From Verpa conica (Eukaryota > Ascomycota > Pezizomycetes > Pezizales > Morchellaceae): 64,000 bases of DNA. The stretch covers positions 1-64,000 of the forward strand of contig JAUFSD010000024.1 of assembly GCA_033030425.1 (NCBI GenBank), written 5' to 3'. Positions within the stretch are counted from its first letter, which is position 1. Each line of letters starts with the position of its first letter. The notes beneath the pieces are model-generated. The model made no database searches. It had not been told where the DNA came from and was given only the letters and a program-made list of their open reading frames with translations. Position numbers and translations under genes: made by a program. This document shows positions 38,025-48,952 of this stretch, one piece after another.

Positions 38025-39107
38025 TAATGTCTTGGCATGGACTATAAGAGCCAGGTGAGGCTCTTATACTAGACTACTATCAATAAACATATGTCATATC
38101 TCTCATAAGCAGGTCTAAGTGCTGTTGGGAGCCAAGCCTTATACAGGGCGTTATCACAGAAGAGCTGAGGTTGTTGGTGGGGTGAAGTGACGTTGGGCAC
38201 GGGTATATACATTGGACAATAGCGCTTCTCCGGAACACAAACGTAAACTCTACAATTATATATTGAAAGAATTATACATTGACTTAGGAGGGAAGACCCT
38301 AAAAGCGATCAAATAATAAGTTGATGTCCATTATAGCTAATATCAATACATATATTCCACAGAATGCGGCAAATAAGGCTACCGTAGAATATATGAGTAC
38401 CAATGCTCATTCTACATTCTATGAGTACCACTACTCATTCTATAAGTATCACTGCTCATTCTATAAGTATCACTGCTCATTCTATGAGTATCGCTGCTCC
38501 TTCTATGGGTATCACTGCTCATCCTACCAACAAATCGATGCCTCTATATCACAATGTTTTTTTAGCTACTAACATAGTTTTTAGTAAGAGGTACTGATGC
38601 TATTACCATTGCTATAGTTGTAGTCATAATAGAGTAGTGATTGTGGATTCAGGGTTAGGGTTGATGTTATAGGCATGTAAGGTATATAGGGTCGGGCTTG
38701 CCCCTGTCACTTGAGCGTATTATCGGATTATCATTCTATTGAGCTGCGCATTTTTTCGCACTACTCAAAAAAGAAACACATAGTATTTTACGAGCGTTAA
38801 TGGGAGTCTTGAGGGTTGTCCCTCCGCTCGATTGTACTACTGTGGTATTTATCCCAATGGAAACGCCTACTAATGAAAGGCACCCTTAAGTCATAAGAAT
38901 AAAATTAATACTGCCTCTAGGTCACAATAAAGTGCCCTCAAAATACGCTGTTGATACCGATGGGCATCATATCAGCCTAGTTAAACCTCTAGGAAAGTAC
39001 AAAGACTAAAGTTCAAACCACCGCGAAAAACTCTACCCCCAAGGCTCAAGCTCTCGCCTAGACACATTAGCCTTTATGTCATAGTTTATTCTTCTAGGGG
39101 TGCGTGC
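38025..39107. other. Intergenic with minisatellite
   Basis: No gene. It holds the 21-bp minisatellite at 38402-38530 and a TTAGGG-like dimer at 38651-38662. Confidence 0.5.
38402..38530. repeat. Minisatellite, 21-bp unit
   Basis: About five to six copies of a unit close to TCATTCTATAAGTATCACTG plus C, diverging toward both ends. The open plus-strand frame across it (a YxYHCSF repeat) is a by-product of the unit being divisible by three. Confidence 0.85.
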
Positions 39108-40484
39108 CTAAAGTGTTAATCTCTTGTGTTTCTTCCCAGCTAGGTGGGCTTTTTTCCATGGGAAATGTATCGTGGTATTACACAATGTACATTCCCACGC
39201 CTTGCCTCGATGACGTTTTTTCTGGTTCTTACTAAAACTCTGATTGCAAACCTCGCAATAAATAATTTCTGTATCGGTTGAGGTTGAAGTATCAGGAACA
39301 ACGCTGGTCGAAGGGTTAGCCTGTGTTGTGCTTGTGCTTGTGCGCTCGCGGGTTGCATATTCCACAGGAGGCTTAGTAGCTATGTTCTTGGACCCGAGGA
39401 GCTCGAGGCGCTCGAGGCGCTTGTGTTTACTAGTCGTGAGGTGAATATCTTTCGAACCTACATGGATCACCTTCTCGCAGACCTCGCATACCCAAGCACT
39501 TGTTGAATGACATTCCCACAGCTCCTCACTAAACTCCCTGTCATTGCAGATGGCGCAACGAAATGTCTTTGGTGTAGGTGTGCCTGTAGCCACGACTTGA
39601 GGTTTTACCTGTCGTACTGTCTTTACTTGCTGGTGGCCTGTGGGAGCAGTATGGGTGCCTTTCGCCCGACGTTTGGGGGGGTCCTCGGGGGAACTCCGGT
39701 TTGCTAGAACCTGTCCGGGGCGTTTTACTTCGGCTGAGGGGAGAGATGGTGCCCCAATAGTTTCATCGTAGGAGCTACTTATGGAATTGGACCTTATAGG
39801 GGATTTGGGTAATCGCTGGCATGATGCTGTCGGTCCTAGAGGTCCTTCATCATCGTTAATGAACTCCGGTGGGTATCCTTTCTCTCGGAGTACCTTGGCG
39901 TGTCGTTTCCCGGAAAGATGCTCGGCTTTATAGAAGACACTCACTGCTTGCTCGCAGATTATACATTGCCATGTTGGGATAACCGGCTCAGAATGCTGGG
40001 ACTCGGAATGGGGATGTTCTCGGGGGTGCTTTGTATGGCTCTTGCTGTTGAGGTGTTCGGAGCGGAAGAAGATACTCATTGTCTTAGAACAGCTTGTACA
40101 GGTCCAGAGTATTGGTGATGAAGTTTGGTTTGGTACTTCTGGCAGGTCATGAGGGGTATATGTAGCTGTTGAAACTATCGCCACTCCTTGTCCCTTCCCT
40201 TCCTCTTTATCTTGCTTTTGCTCCAGTCCGTCACCCTCCTTATTGCGGGCCTCCTTATACTCCCCTTTGTACGTACTCTTCTTTGCCCTAACTGAATCTA
40301 TAGGCCTAGGATCACTGATAGTACTAGTTTGTTCAAACAGCTCCCGTATTTTCTGCATATAATCTACTCCGCTCAGATACTCCCTTTTGTGTGATCTCCC
40401 AATCCCTTGGCCGTATATTGTACGATACAACTCGGTAGTCTTAGTGGCGTAGGAGTCATGGGGATTGGCTGTCTTGGACTCCAT
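39108..40484 (-). CDS. Multi C2H2 (U1-like) zinc-finger protein, 458 aa
   Basis: Single-exon frame. Repeated modules have the spacing C-x2-C-x11-H-x5-H and a Trp just before the first Cys: C129/C132/H144/H150, C174/C177/H189/H195, C333/C336 with H348 and H354, and C432/C435/H447/H453. Two degenerate half-modules lie at C310/C313 and C410/C413. Each full finger carries a HLxxxxH(A/T)K or HLAGKKHKR tail, as in U1C/JAZ-type fingers that bind RNA or dsRNA rather than the classical TFIIIA array. Linkers are Ser/Pro/Lys-rich and disordered; residues 60-100 are highly charged. Predicted nuclear or RNA-associated; target unknown. The start is preceded by a CT-rich leader. The repeated finger-linker layout suggests internal duplication. 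Confidence 0.7.
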   Translation of the reverse strand: MESKTANPHDSYATKTTELYRTIYGQGIGRSHKREYLSGVDYMQKIRELFEQTSTISDPRPIDSVRAKKSTYKGEYKEARNKEGDGLEQKQDKEEGKGQGVAIVSTATYTPHDLPEVPNQTSSPILWTCTSCSKTMSIFFRSEHLNSKSHTKHPREHPHSESQHSEPVIPTWQCIICEQAVSVFYKAEHLSGKRHAKVLREKGYPPEFINDDEGPLGPTASCQRLPKSPIRSNSISSSYDETIGAPSLPSAEVKRPGQVLANRSSPEDPPKRRAKGTHTAPTGHQQVKTVRQVKPQVVATGTPTPKTFRCAICNDREFSEELWECHSTSAWVCEVCEKVIHVGSKDIHLTTSKHKRLERLELLGSKNIATKPPVEYATRERTSTSTTQANPSTSVVPDTSTSTDTEIIYCEVCNQSFSKNQKKRHRGKAWECTLCNTTIHFPWKKAHLAGKKHKRLTL

Positions 40485-41400
40485 TGCAGAGGAGGAGGAC
40501 CTAATCAGTTAGCTGGTTTTTCTTAATATGTATGCTATGATTTATTTAAGTACTGGCTTCAGGGAGCGTAACTTGAAAAGCTGAAGGATTTCTTCTAGTA
40601 GAATTGAATGTAGTTTGGGTAAGCGCGGATTGGGTGGAGGAAAGTTTGAATTACTTCGCCTAAGGAATGAGTTACATGAGGAATCCCAAGACTTATATGA
40701 CAGTATTATTGTGGGTGTTTGGATACCCCGCATTGGATGCCTTAATCTTAATAACTATTAAAATTAGGTAAGGCCCGGTATATGGGAACAAACCCGGTAG
40801 CTGCGCTGAGCGCCAAGCCTATATAAAACACTTTATAGAGTGAACTCTGTGAATAGAATAGTGGTGATATTCTCCGGTGGAGGGGCCGAAAGGGCATACG
40901 TAAATGCTCAGATATACGTGGATACATCTAAGCCTGTCTAGTACGCAATGCTCGTGTCTTTTATTCGCCTCTTTCTCACGTTACATTATGATAGTTGTCA
41001 TCCTCTAACTGTCACTAATGTAGTGTAGCCTTAGAAAATAGAGAGATATTGTGAAGACCACTGGGTCTTGAGGTTTACGGGGATGTCCAGTTTATCGGAT
41101 CACTATGTTGTGGAATGACTGTGATAATCATATAATTATAACTCTAACCCTTCATGTCTCCAAAGCACAAGATATAGGCTGAAGTTGCGAATAAAACTCA
41201 ATGGGCAATGAAGCGCTGACAGAATATTGAGGTATTACTGAGCAAAGTAAATTATAGTAGTGTACAATTATGGTAACCTTAGACGAGAAAAAGACCTACT
41301 GGATTAAAAGAAGAAAACAATGAATGATCTAGAGATGGGAGCGCCAGGATCACCGGACAGTGACCTGCAAATCAATACCGCTTCTCCAACTACGTTTGAG
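40485..41400. other. Intergenic, no gene seen
   Basis: The first 100 nt are likely the promoter of the zinc-finger gene. The minus-strand frame at 40542-40733 has no features. Confidence 0.5.
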
Positions 41401-42805
41401 TCAATAAGTAAGCATCTGATCATCGGTCCACGTAGTCATGAAACTTTCGACCTCCTTTGGCCTCGGAGGTGCCGCATCTATACTTATATCTAATAGCCTC
41501 ACAGCCTCCACAGCTATTTCCTCGGCTTGTCTCCCATTACCACAAGCAGCAACTCCTGAAGCCTGTCTCGCAAGCCGCAAGGCCATCTCAGCATAGCCAA
41601 GCGCCGAGTGCCACTGCTCCGTAGACTCTCTCTTTCCGGTTTTACTGGCTTTGTTTGTCGATTTTTCGAGGAACGCACGGAGTCCATTGATATAACCAAC
41701 CAGAAAGATATCATAGAGATATTCCGCAGCTTGGTAATCTATTAGTAGGAATACCGGTTAAATTGGCAGTGGGGAATACATCGTTTGATACTAAGCCGAA
41801 AATCACCGCTAGACTTAGGAAATTGCTCTAACCCTTGCATCCGAGGCGATAAAGAGAGCTTTCGTGTGCTCGAATCGTACACGAAAAACTCAAATGCGTA
41901 GCCGTCACAAAGGACTCCTAGTACGGGGAGCCATAGGGACCGATCTGAGTTACGGTAATCGCACGCTTTTCTTAGTGTTAGACGGAAGTCGAAGATAGGG
42001 GCAGAATAAAGTACCATCAGCCTCAACAAGTATCTGAGCAATTTGATCAACACGTTTTGCCCCCTCCAGCAGTAGCTTCTTCACCTCGATAAATAGCACA
42101 ACTAGGGTGCCAAATGCCAAAAACTGGTGTTCTACGCGTCCACGCTCTGTTATTTCGCCCTGGATGAGTTCTTCTGGCCGATTGATAATTTTACGCCTGA
42201 AGAGAGAAATAACCCTGCCAAAGAGCTTGCGGAAGAGTTAGGGTTGAATGGAGAAACGGTGAAAATGAATGAACAAACCATCGAAGTATACCGGTTGCGA
42301 GCCTCCTCATTATTATGTTGAATCATTTTACCATACTGTATCTCAGCCTGTTCTACATCTTCGCATATATTCTTTATTACCTCAAGCGGGAGCCACGATC
42401 TCTCCGCTTTGAACTCCCCAATTTCTGAAAGGGTAGGATCATCCGGGTCAAGGCCGAAGAGCGGAGCAATTGATTTCCAGGTTACCTTATTGAATGAATA
42501 CGTGAGTCTTTTGGCTGTTACCATGATTAGCAGTATATGCGGTGTAATAGGTACGGGGAAGGGTTACCTCCAATTGACTGTAAAACGTTCATCTTGATCT
42601 TGTATTTTTGCATCAAAGTTAAAAACGCAGCCTCCGTTGTCTCAAAGCAATCAATATACTTGTCAAAAAAATCAAGAGCCGCTCCTTCATCACGAAAGAT
42701 ATTGCTGTTACTGCTATACGCCAGGCTCTTACGGCTCTTAACGACCAAGGGTAGTGCTGTGGACGGCTCAAGAGGTAAAGGACATAGTTCGTGCTCATTA
42801 GACAT
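41401..42805 (-). CDS. Unknown fungal protein with PD-(D/E)XK-like core, 408 aa
   Basis: Model complement(41401..41738, 41780..41965, 42015..42159, 42195..42514, 42568..42805): 1227 nt, 408 codons, no internal stop. Introns are 53 (GCTAATC branch), 35, 49 and 41 nt. The core reads GEITERGRVEHQF (E196), then LVVLFIEVKK (E211-V-K213) and VDQIAQILVEAD, later VLGVLCDGYAFEFFVYD. An acidic residue about 15 before a strand-embedded ExK, then a Gln/Glu helix, is the layout of PD-(D/E)XK nuclease-fold proteins. A large set of uncharacterised fungal proteins shares this GR-x-E-x(14)-ExK pattern. Nuclease activity is inference. The N-terminal 180 residues and the helical C terminus are unrecognised. The 35-nt intron is the weakest point: without it the frame breaks there. 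Confidence 0.55.
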
Positions 42806-45364
42806 TATGGCCAGTATAAAGCAGGCAGATGCCAGCTAGATGCAGGTCGGGCTTAAAAGGAACTAAACCGAGCAATACAAAGATAGGCACAAAAGGAGAA
42901 TCGAGCCGTGTGATATGCTGCTGGAATTATGTATGGCTGTGACAGAAGAAGAGCGGGGGTGAAGAAGAGGTAAGTTGAAGCGAAGATAAGCTGCACTGGC
43001 ATGCTGAGGCCGGGTAATTATTATTATAGAGGTATTGTGGCGCAGTCCACTAGCTGAGGCGAGAATCGCACTAGCTGTAGTCCATATAGATCCATAGACG
43101 ACCACTCTCAATACACCATCATCCTCTTCAGGTTTGTTGCCAACCAATCAGAACAACGACAACAGCCTACCGTGTCAACTCTACTGGCCGATAATATGGG
43201 GGAGAAATATATCCAACAGAGTAGAATAGAGGTGGATAGTGTTTGATTCCCCTCTTAAGCCTTCTAAAGACGTATTAAAAATTGGACCTAAAAAAATTGC
43301 GTCTTAATTGAAATAGTTGAGCGGGGGGGGGAGAGATTTTTAGCCTCTATCATTCTACTTGGTATTTTTTACGGTCCGATTATAATAAATACATTATGGT
43401 CTAATAGAAAACCCGTTAATCCCGAGTAAACGAAAACCGCGAGTTGTACCTTGGCTAGCCTAGGATACATCCGAGAACTGTCTATCCCTGGTATTCCTAA
43501 GTTCGTCAATCATCCCTAGGCTACATCCTGTAGCAGTAGTAGAGTGATTGTTCATCGTCGTATCTACACCACCGTAACCACGCCGACGAACTCCCATCCC
43601 AACCCTAACAGTCTCACAAGATGATGGTTCCTTATGCCCGAGAATGTTCAGCAATACATTTAACCTCAATAGCGAGAGAGGATCCCTGTGATATGATCTT
43701 GATATAGCAGTCATCCATACTGAGCCAGTGATTGAGGTTGGAGAGGTTTTCGGGCCGGCAACGTGCGAGCAAAAGCGAGAAACTAGCCAGATTTTATGAG
43801 CCCAGCAATCGATTTCATGGGTGTCAAAGATATCCTATGTGATCTTGGCAGTCTGGCCACTGATATGCCGCAAAGTTCCTATCATTCTAGGGACTAAAGC
43901 TTGAGCGTAGGGTCTGTTGCCATGTCTTGTAGGCCTAAGTGTATGCAGTATCTTTTATTTTGAGTTTGACGAAAGGTTGTGCAGCTTAGAGGGTGGAATA
44001 GATAATGGGTAGTGTATTTCCAACAATAGATGCGCAAGCGAGACCTCTAGCCGGCTTTGTGCCTCCATCATCATTCTAAGAATCTCAAAGCAATTTGACG
44101 CCGACCTACCTATCCCTTCGGGTGTGACCCTAGGGGTGATAATGCTCGAGAGTGTGTAAGTGATATAATTACAATAATTAGCTAGCTATGTTGCGAGGGG
44201 TTTAGGGTTACGCAAATATTTTTAATATCCATGATGAAGAATCTATAAGACTAGCTACTTGGTGCGGGTTCTGGTAGGGCTCTTTGAGTTGTTCCATTGC
44301 TCTTTCAGTTGTTCCATTGCTGATATACAGTCATGTCGTGATTTAAGAGGGTGGAGACACCGTGATAACAAGGGTTAGGGTTGTATATATCTATAGGCAG
44401 TGCCCTGCTATATAGTTCAACCAACAGTGGTCATATCAACAGCCACTCTGAGAACATCGACAGCCACACTACTTGGAATTTCTTGGTAACGTCACTGAGA
44501 CTAATAGGGTTAGTTAGGTCATGAACATCAATACTTCTGTAAAGCCTCTTGAATGTTTTAATCGAAAAATACATGAAGCATACTCGGGTAATGTATTCAA
44601 TCCATAAACAATACAGAATGATAACAAGTACCACACTTCTACTACTTAATTACTATCTAGTCCTAGCCATCGCTACTCCTGCTCTAGTTTCCATGTTCAT
44701 AGGCCTCTGTAAACCCAGTTCCGCCCAAACGGAATAGCTTTATGCACGGTAATAGTCCCGTCCGATCCTTCTGACAAACCTTGCATATTTCACAGTAACA
44801 ATAATGTTCTGTAATACCTCTTATTAATTCGCAAAATCTAATATAATAGTTAAAGCTTTCCAAGATGAATTATACCCGGAATTTAATGTGAGATGAGCCC
44901 TGCCTACATTCTCTGCAGGAATAGAATTAAGTAGGCCTTTATGCTACCATAATTTAATAAACTGCAGACACTAACCCGGCGAAGGCGTATAATATTAGAT
45001 GCTTAGTATGGTATTTTCTTAGTATACTATTCAGTCCACAAGACTCAGAAAGACAATATTGAATATTGACCACCTATCGCGTCATTACTACTAATGCCGG
45101 ATCATCCATTAAACTAATGTTGGAAGTTACAGCTCCGCATTATTTAATGACATTAGAACCAAGAAACTAGGATAAATAGAGGTGGTCGCCCACTAGTCCT
45201 GTCTTTACAGGCTACCTACCATCTAGAAATACAAACCGTACCGTCTCAACTTCCAGCATCACCTGACTATTCTCGACATACGACTACCTGGATACATTAA
45301 CAGGACAATATTACTAACCAATTTTTCCAACCGCTCTTAAAGCCAATACCTACTTTTTTCGAAG
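42806..45364. other. Intergenic, no gene supported
   Basis: It contains a G10 run near 43323, a 20-bp tandem duplication at 44279-44320 and a TTAGGG-like dimer at 44371-44382. Frames at 42863-43147, 43460-43714 and 44431-44737 lack domains or convincing composition. Confidence 0.5.
44279..44320. repeat. Tandem 20-bp duplication
   Basis: Two copies of a 20-nt unit beginning GCTCTTT and ending TTGTTCCATT, with two base differences. Confidence 0.7.
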
Positions 45365-45613
45365 ATGGCTGATAATAATCAGCAAGCGCAACCGACCTGT
45401 ACATGGGAGAAAGCTGTATATCATAAGTGCCCGCGAATACGGATGTCGTCCGTAATAGTGTCTATGCACTTCACTATCACCCGAACCAGTAGCTGTAATC
45501 AGAAGATTGCTACTGGCTTCTGCCGATGCTGGAGAGATGATGTAGATAACCAGATAACCTCAGAAGTTACTATAGCTGAGAGTTGTCCTGATTGTATCGC
45601 TCGACGTAGGTGA
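45365..45613 (+). CDS. Possible small Cys-rich protein, 82 aa
   Basis: An 82-codon frame with a good start context (GAAGATGG). There is no signal peptide. Seven cysteines are arranged as C12, C22, C44, C53-x-C55 and a final CPDC pair near residues 69-72, reminiscent of small cytosolic or nuclear zinc-binding fungal proteins, with a basic RRR end. I cannot name a family, and the frame is short enough to be chance, so confidence is low. It stands alone, with repeats on both sides. Confidence 0.35.
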   Translation: MADNNQQAQPTCTWEKAVYHKCPRIRMSSVIVSMHFTITRTSSCNQKIATGFCRCWRDDVDNQITSEVTIAESCPDCIARRR

Positions 45614-47098
45614 TCTTCTTTAAGGCCGCTATGAGGTTACGCTACGTAGTGATCTTTTTATTTTTATTCTTATTTTCCTCATTAATGCTACGCGGTGACT
45701 GTCATTTTCTAGATGCCTACCCTGCTATGATTTTCTTTTTGTGTTATAAGTATTCTTATAACTATTTTTGTGCGTTAATGCATAGACTTAATCTCTTTCC
45801 AATATCATATTAGTAAATTGGTTTCATCTATGGCCAGCATATATAAGGGTATCTCGCCACCAAGACAGTGGATACATGTACCTTACAAAAAAATGTAATG
45901 TGATTAGATTAGAGATTGTTGATTCATTACAAGAGAGACTGGAGGCTCTTTTATCTTCCGATCACTTGGATTACTAATCATTTCGTCTCGTGACAGCTAG
46001 TGTAGGGTCTTACATTGCGTACGCGGCTCTTTGCGCCGCGCTTGACTACAACAACTTGAAACACAACCGGAAAGTTAAAGAACGAGCCCATTGGTTCGTA
46101 CTTTGCTATTTTATTATAATATTTATCACTACCATCGAGTTAGCTACTACATAGGTTTACAGCTCTACTGGGGGATCACAAAAGTCGCTAACACCCCCTT
46201 TCCTGAAGGCTATACTAGTGGTATTCCACACTAACTTACTTCATCTAATTCATCTTTTAAAAACTTTAATTAACTAATCCGGTCATGCGTAGTACTGTCT
46301 TGAACGTGCAATAAATAAGACTCAAAATATCCTACGACGTGATAAACTGTAACACTAGAACTCGCTACATTTTTGTCAAAAAACTTGGGAGAAATACAGG
46401 AAATAGTGATAAAATACTATTCCCGCCCTGGTGGCTTCATTTTTCATATCTATAAGCAGTGTATTAGGGGTTACTTTGTGTATGGTGCCTCTAAAAGCCT
46501 AGCTGATCTATATATGCCAACAATCTTAATAGCTAACTACCCCTCAACTAGCCGTTCCCAATAGTTAGTGATAGCCACAAAAAGATTCTTCTCCAGCCTA
46601 AAATACTCTATCTATGCTATTACAGACGCTAGGTTTTGGTTCTTTCAGCTTACCATGATCTTAACATAGTTTCTGCTTAAGTAGGATAGACAGGCGCATG
46701 CACAACCTGACCAATTATATTCTGTTATAAGGTAGAGAGATTGCTCTACATAGAGAGAAATTAATTATTAGGAGGGTTTTGTGGATATTACATAATCATG
46801 GACTGACATGAGTGACTCAGACATATGTACTTGCACCGGGGACAAATCTCCCCAAGTAACAAGACCCATCAATATATAATTGAAACACAACCACCCAAGG
46901 AGAGACAAAAATAACAAAGTCCCACGAACTAAACCGAAAAGCAAACAGTTAGTGCGCCTAAGCAACACCCACCTCCCGAAACCTAGACACTATTACCATA
47001 CCCCAACCCGCACCCCCGAGAGTAGCAAGAAGAGCTCTATTCCTGCCCAGCCCATACTCCTCATCATTATTTTTCTTAAATAGTTCCCTCCTAACAAA
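45614..47098. other. Intergenic, no gene seen
   Basis: The short frames at 45610-45813, 46373-46564 and 46768-47083 show no support. The last 100 nt (Pro/Lys-codon-like, A/C-rich) are probably the leader of the membrane-protein gene at 47099. Confidence 0.5.
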
Positions 47099-48685
47099 AT
47101 GAAAAGCCTTTGGATTCACTTCATGACTCCCTTTGCAACATACGCATCTATAATCCCAATTTCTGATAAGACTACATCAGAGTCGGCAAAGTTCCAGTGG
47201 GGCCCGGAACATCATATTCCTTTTGGAATCCTCTTTACATCAATTATAACCCTCATTCTCTGTGTTAGGACTTGCTTTCACATTGAATTTGTGCCTGGTG
47301 GGAGGTCAGCCGAGTGGATGCTTTGGAAATCAATATATGGCATTTTTGGCATTTTTGCGCCGGAATATACCCTCCTTACTGCTGTTAGCCAGCATGGACA
47401 GGCCAAGAAGTTTCAGGAGGACTTGTGCGATATTCTCAGTATTGGATGTGGAAGTGGAGAGGATGCTCTTGGTGCGGAGGGCGCCTTTTATGCCTTGATG
47501 GGAGGATTTGAGCTGAGGAAACCGGGGGAATACTTCGGGACAACACTAAGCCCCAACTGCCTTCTCCTATTTGCAAAGGCAGGGATAATCTCCTTGCCTG
47601 TTGCTGTTAAGGAAGTAATTGGGGATAAGAACAAAGTGAATTTGCTCGAAAAGTTACTGGTTTGTACCCTGGCTATCTGGCTCATCATAGATTCCTTTAT
47701 CCGGAAGGCGAAAGGTTTACCGATAACACTACTGGAGATACATACATTTGCCAATTTGTTGTGTACTTTCAGCATATACGCATTATGCAAGAAGAAGCCT
47801 CCGAGTGTTAAAGTACCAGTTTCGGTGATCCAGGACATAGGGCTTGCAAACATTCTAGTTGTTAGTTACGGCAAGCCTTGTCCTAATCCAAAGGTGCGAA
47901 GAAATGAGCTAGCCATCGAGTTCCATACCGACAGCAATCCTCGTGTGGTCGACGCGTTTACCCCCTATCAACAGAACGTAACGAGCCAGGAGCTTTTTTT
48001 GTTTCAGGAAGGGGGAAGTGAAAGGACTCGCATAGATCACCCTATAGAAAGAGTCTATTTCTTACCGCCAGAGGAGTCCAGTATGCGTATTGGAAAGGAC
48101 CTCTTTACAAAGGCAGAATTCGTAGACTCAAGATCCGCCAATGAACTAGTGGTTCATTGGGGGCAGACCCTCAGTGTCGGTCGCGAGATCTCGATAACGC
48201 ATAGAAGTAAATGGCCTACGAAGGAGATAAATACTTTGAGCCGTACCGATCTCGATATCTTGTCATCAGCGGCAGCTTCAGTTCGTACCAGAAAATATAA
48301 TCGGTGGTTTCACGCAACCCACTATGACTTAGTCACACACCGGAAAGCCTATACTTATTACCACGACCGCCGCAAAGTTTATAATATTGGAACCGCGTGT
48401 ATTCCCCTTCTATACAGCGCTTGTCACCTAGCTGCGTGGAACGCTTATTTTCCATCTCCTATTGAATGCTGGCTTTGGCGGGCCTCCTCTATTATTGTCG
48501 GTGTTGCACCGCAGATTCTCTCTACTATCAGGAAGTATCAATTTCGCGCGTCTCCAGGTTTTTTTCTACATTTTATTGTTCTCGTGTTGCTGGGACTACT
48601 TTTCCATATACTTGCTCGAGTATTTTTAGTTGTAGAGGGGTTCATTGGCTTACGGGGTCTTGATAATTACTCTTTGACTACTTAA
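47099..48685 (+). CDS. Multi-pass fungal membrane protein, 528 aa
   Basis: Uninterrupted frame starting at AACAAAATGA, a good fungal context. The N terminus resembles a signal or first membrane segment. Further hydrophobic helices lie at about residues 44-60 (FGILFTSIITLILCVRT), 80-92, 153-170, 190-205, 218-238, 440-456, 470-488 and 505-522. Motifs seen include EYTLLTAVSQHGQAKKF, GAFYALMGGFEL, AVKEVIGDKNKVN, GLPITLLEIHTFA, KKKPPSVKVP and, near the end, AAWNAYFPSPIECWLWR. This order (W-x-x-PE, FYA-MGGF, I-DKSK, GL-ITLLE, KP-V-P, AWN-FPSP-E-LWR) characterises a very large, uncharacterised family of integral membrane proteins in filamentous fungi. Length is typical and no defect is seen. Function unknown. 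Confidence 0.8.
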   Translation: MKSLWIHFMTPFATYASIIPISDKTTSESAKFQWGPEHHIPFGILFTSIITLILCVRTCFHIEFVPGGRSAEWMLWKSIYGIFGIFAPEYTLLTAVSQHGQAKKFQEDLCDILSIGCGSGEDALGAEGAFYALMGGFELRKPGEYFGTTLSPNCLLLFAKAGIISLPVAVKEVIGDKNKVNLLEKLLVCTLAIWLIIDSFIRKAKGLPITLLEIHTFANLLCTFSIYALCKKKPPSVKVPVSVIQDIGLANILVVSYGKPCPNPKVRRNELAIEFHTDSNPRVVDAFTPYQQNVTSQELFLFQEGGSERTRIDHPIERVYFLPPEESSMRIGKDLFTKAEFVDSRSANELVVHWGQTLSVGREISITHRSKWPTKEINTLSRTDLDILSSAAASVRTRKYNRWFHATHYDLVTHRKAYTYYHDRRKVYNIGTACIPLLYSACHLAAWNAYFPSPIECWLWRASSIIVGVAPQILSTIRKYQFRASPGFFLHFIVLVLLGLLFHILARVFLVVEGFIGLRGLDNYSLTT

Positions 48686-48917
48686 ATGGTTGGATAGTAG
48701 GCTTTCGAATGACAACTTTGGGCTAAAGTGGAAGATATTTTTCTTGCTTAGGAGGAAATCCAATATCGATGACCAAAGTAACGTTTAAAATAAAGGCGCT
48801 GGAATAGCCTGGTATACAAATGGAGGGAATCTCTAGGTGGGAGTAACGGCTCGTAAGCTTTAACTAGAGCAAAACAGTTTATTGATAAATACTAAAAGCA
48901 GAGAGTCTCTACATAAT

Positions 48918-48952
48918 CCATATACTTATGATTAATTCATTCATCCATTCGA
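48918..48952 (+). mobile_element. 35-bp micro-element, copy D
   Basis: Flanked by a perfect 11-bp direct repeat CTCTACATAAT at 48907-48917 and 48953-48963. It reads CCATATACTTATGATTAATT and then CATTCATCCATT. This copy gives the clearest evidence for insertion with target-site duplication. Confidence 0.7.

Noticed and set aside
38321..38597. Frames encoding a tandem YxYHCSF peptide
   Set aside because: Artefact of a 21-bp minisatellite, whose unit is a multiple of three.
42127..42321. Plus-strand frame with protein-like composition (Glu/Asn/Leu-rich)
   Set aside because: It lies antisense to the 408-aa gene, whose exons on the minus strand join into a long frame. Kept as a shadow, although it falls exactly where that gene's weakest (35-nt) intron sits.
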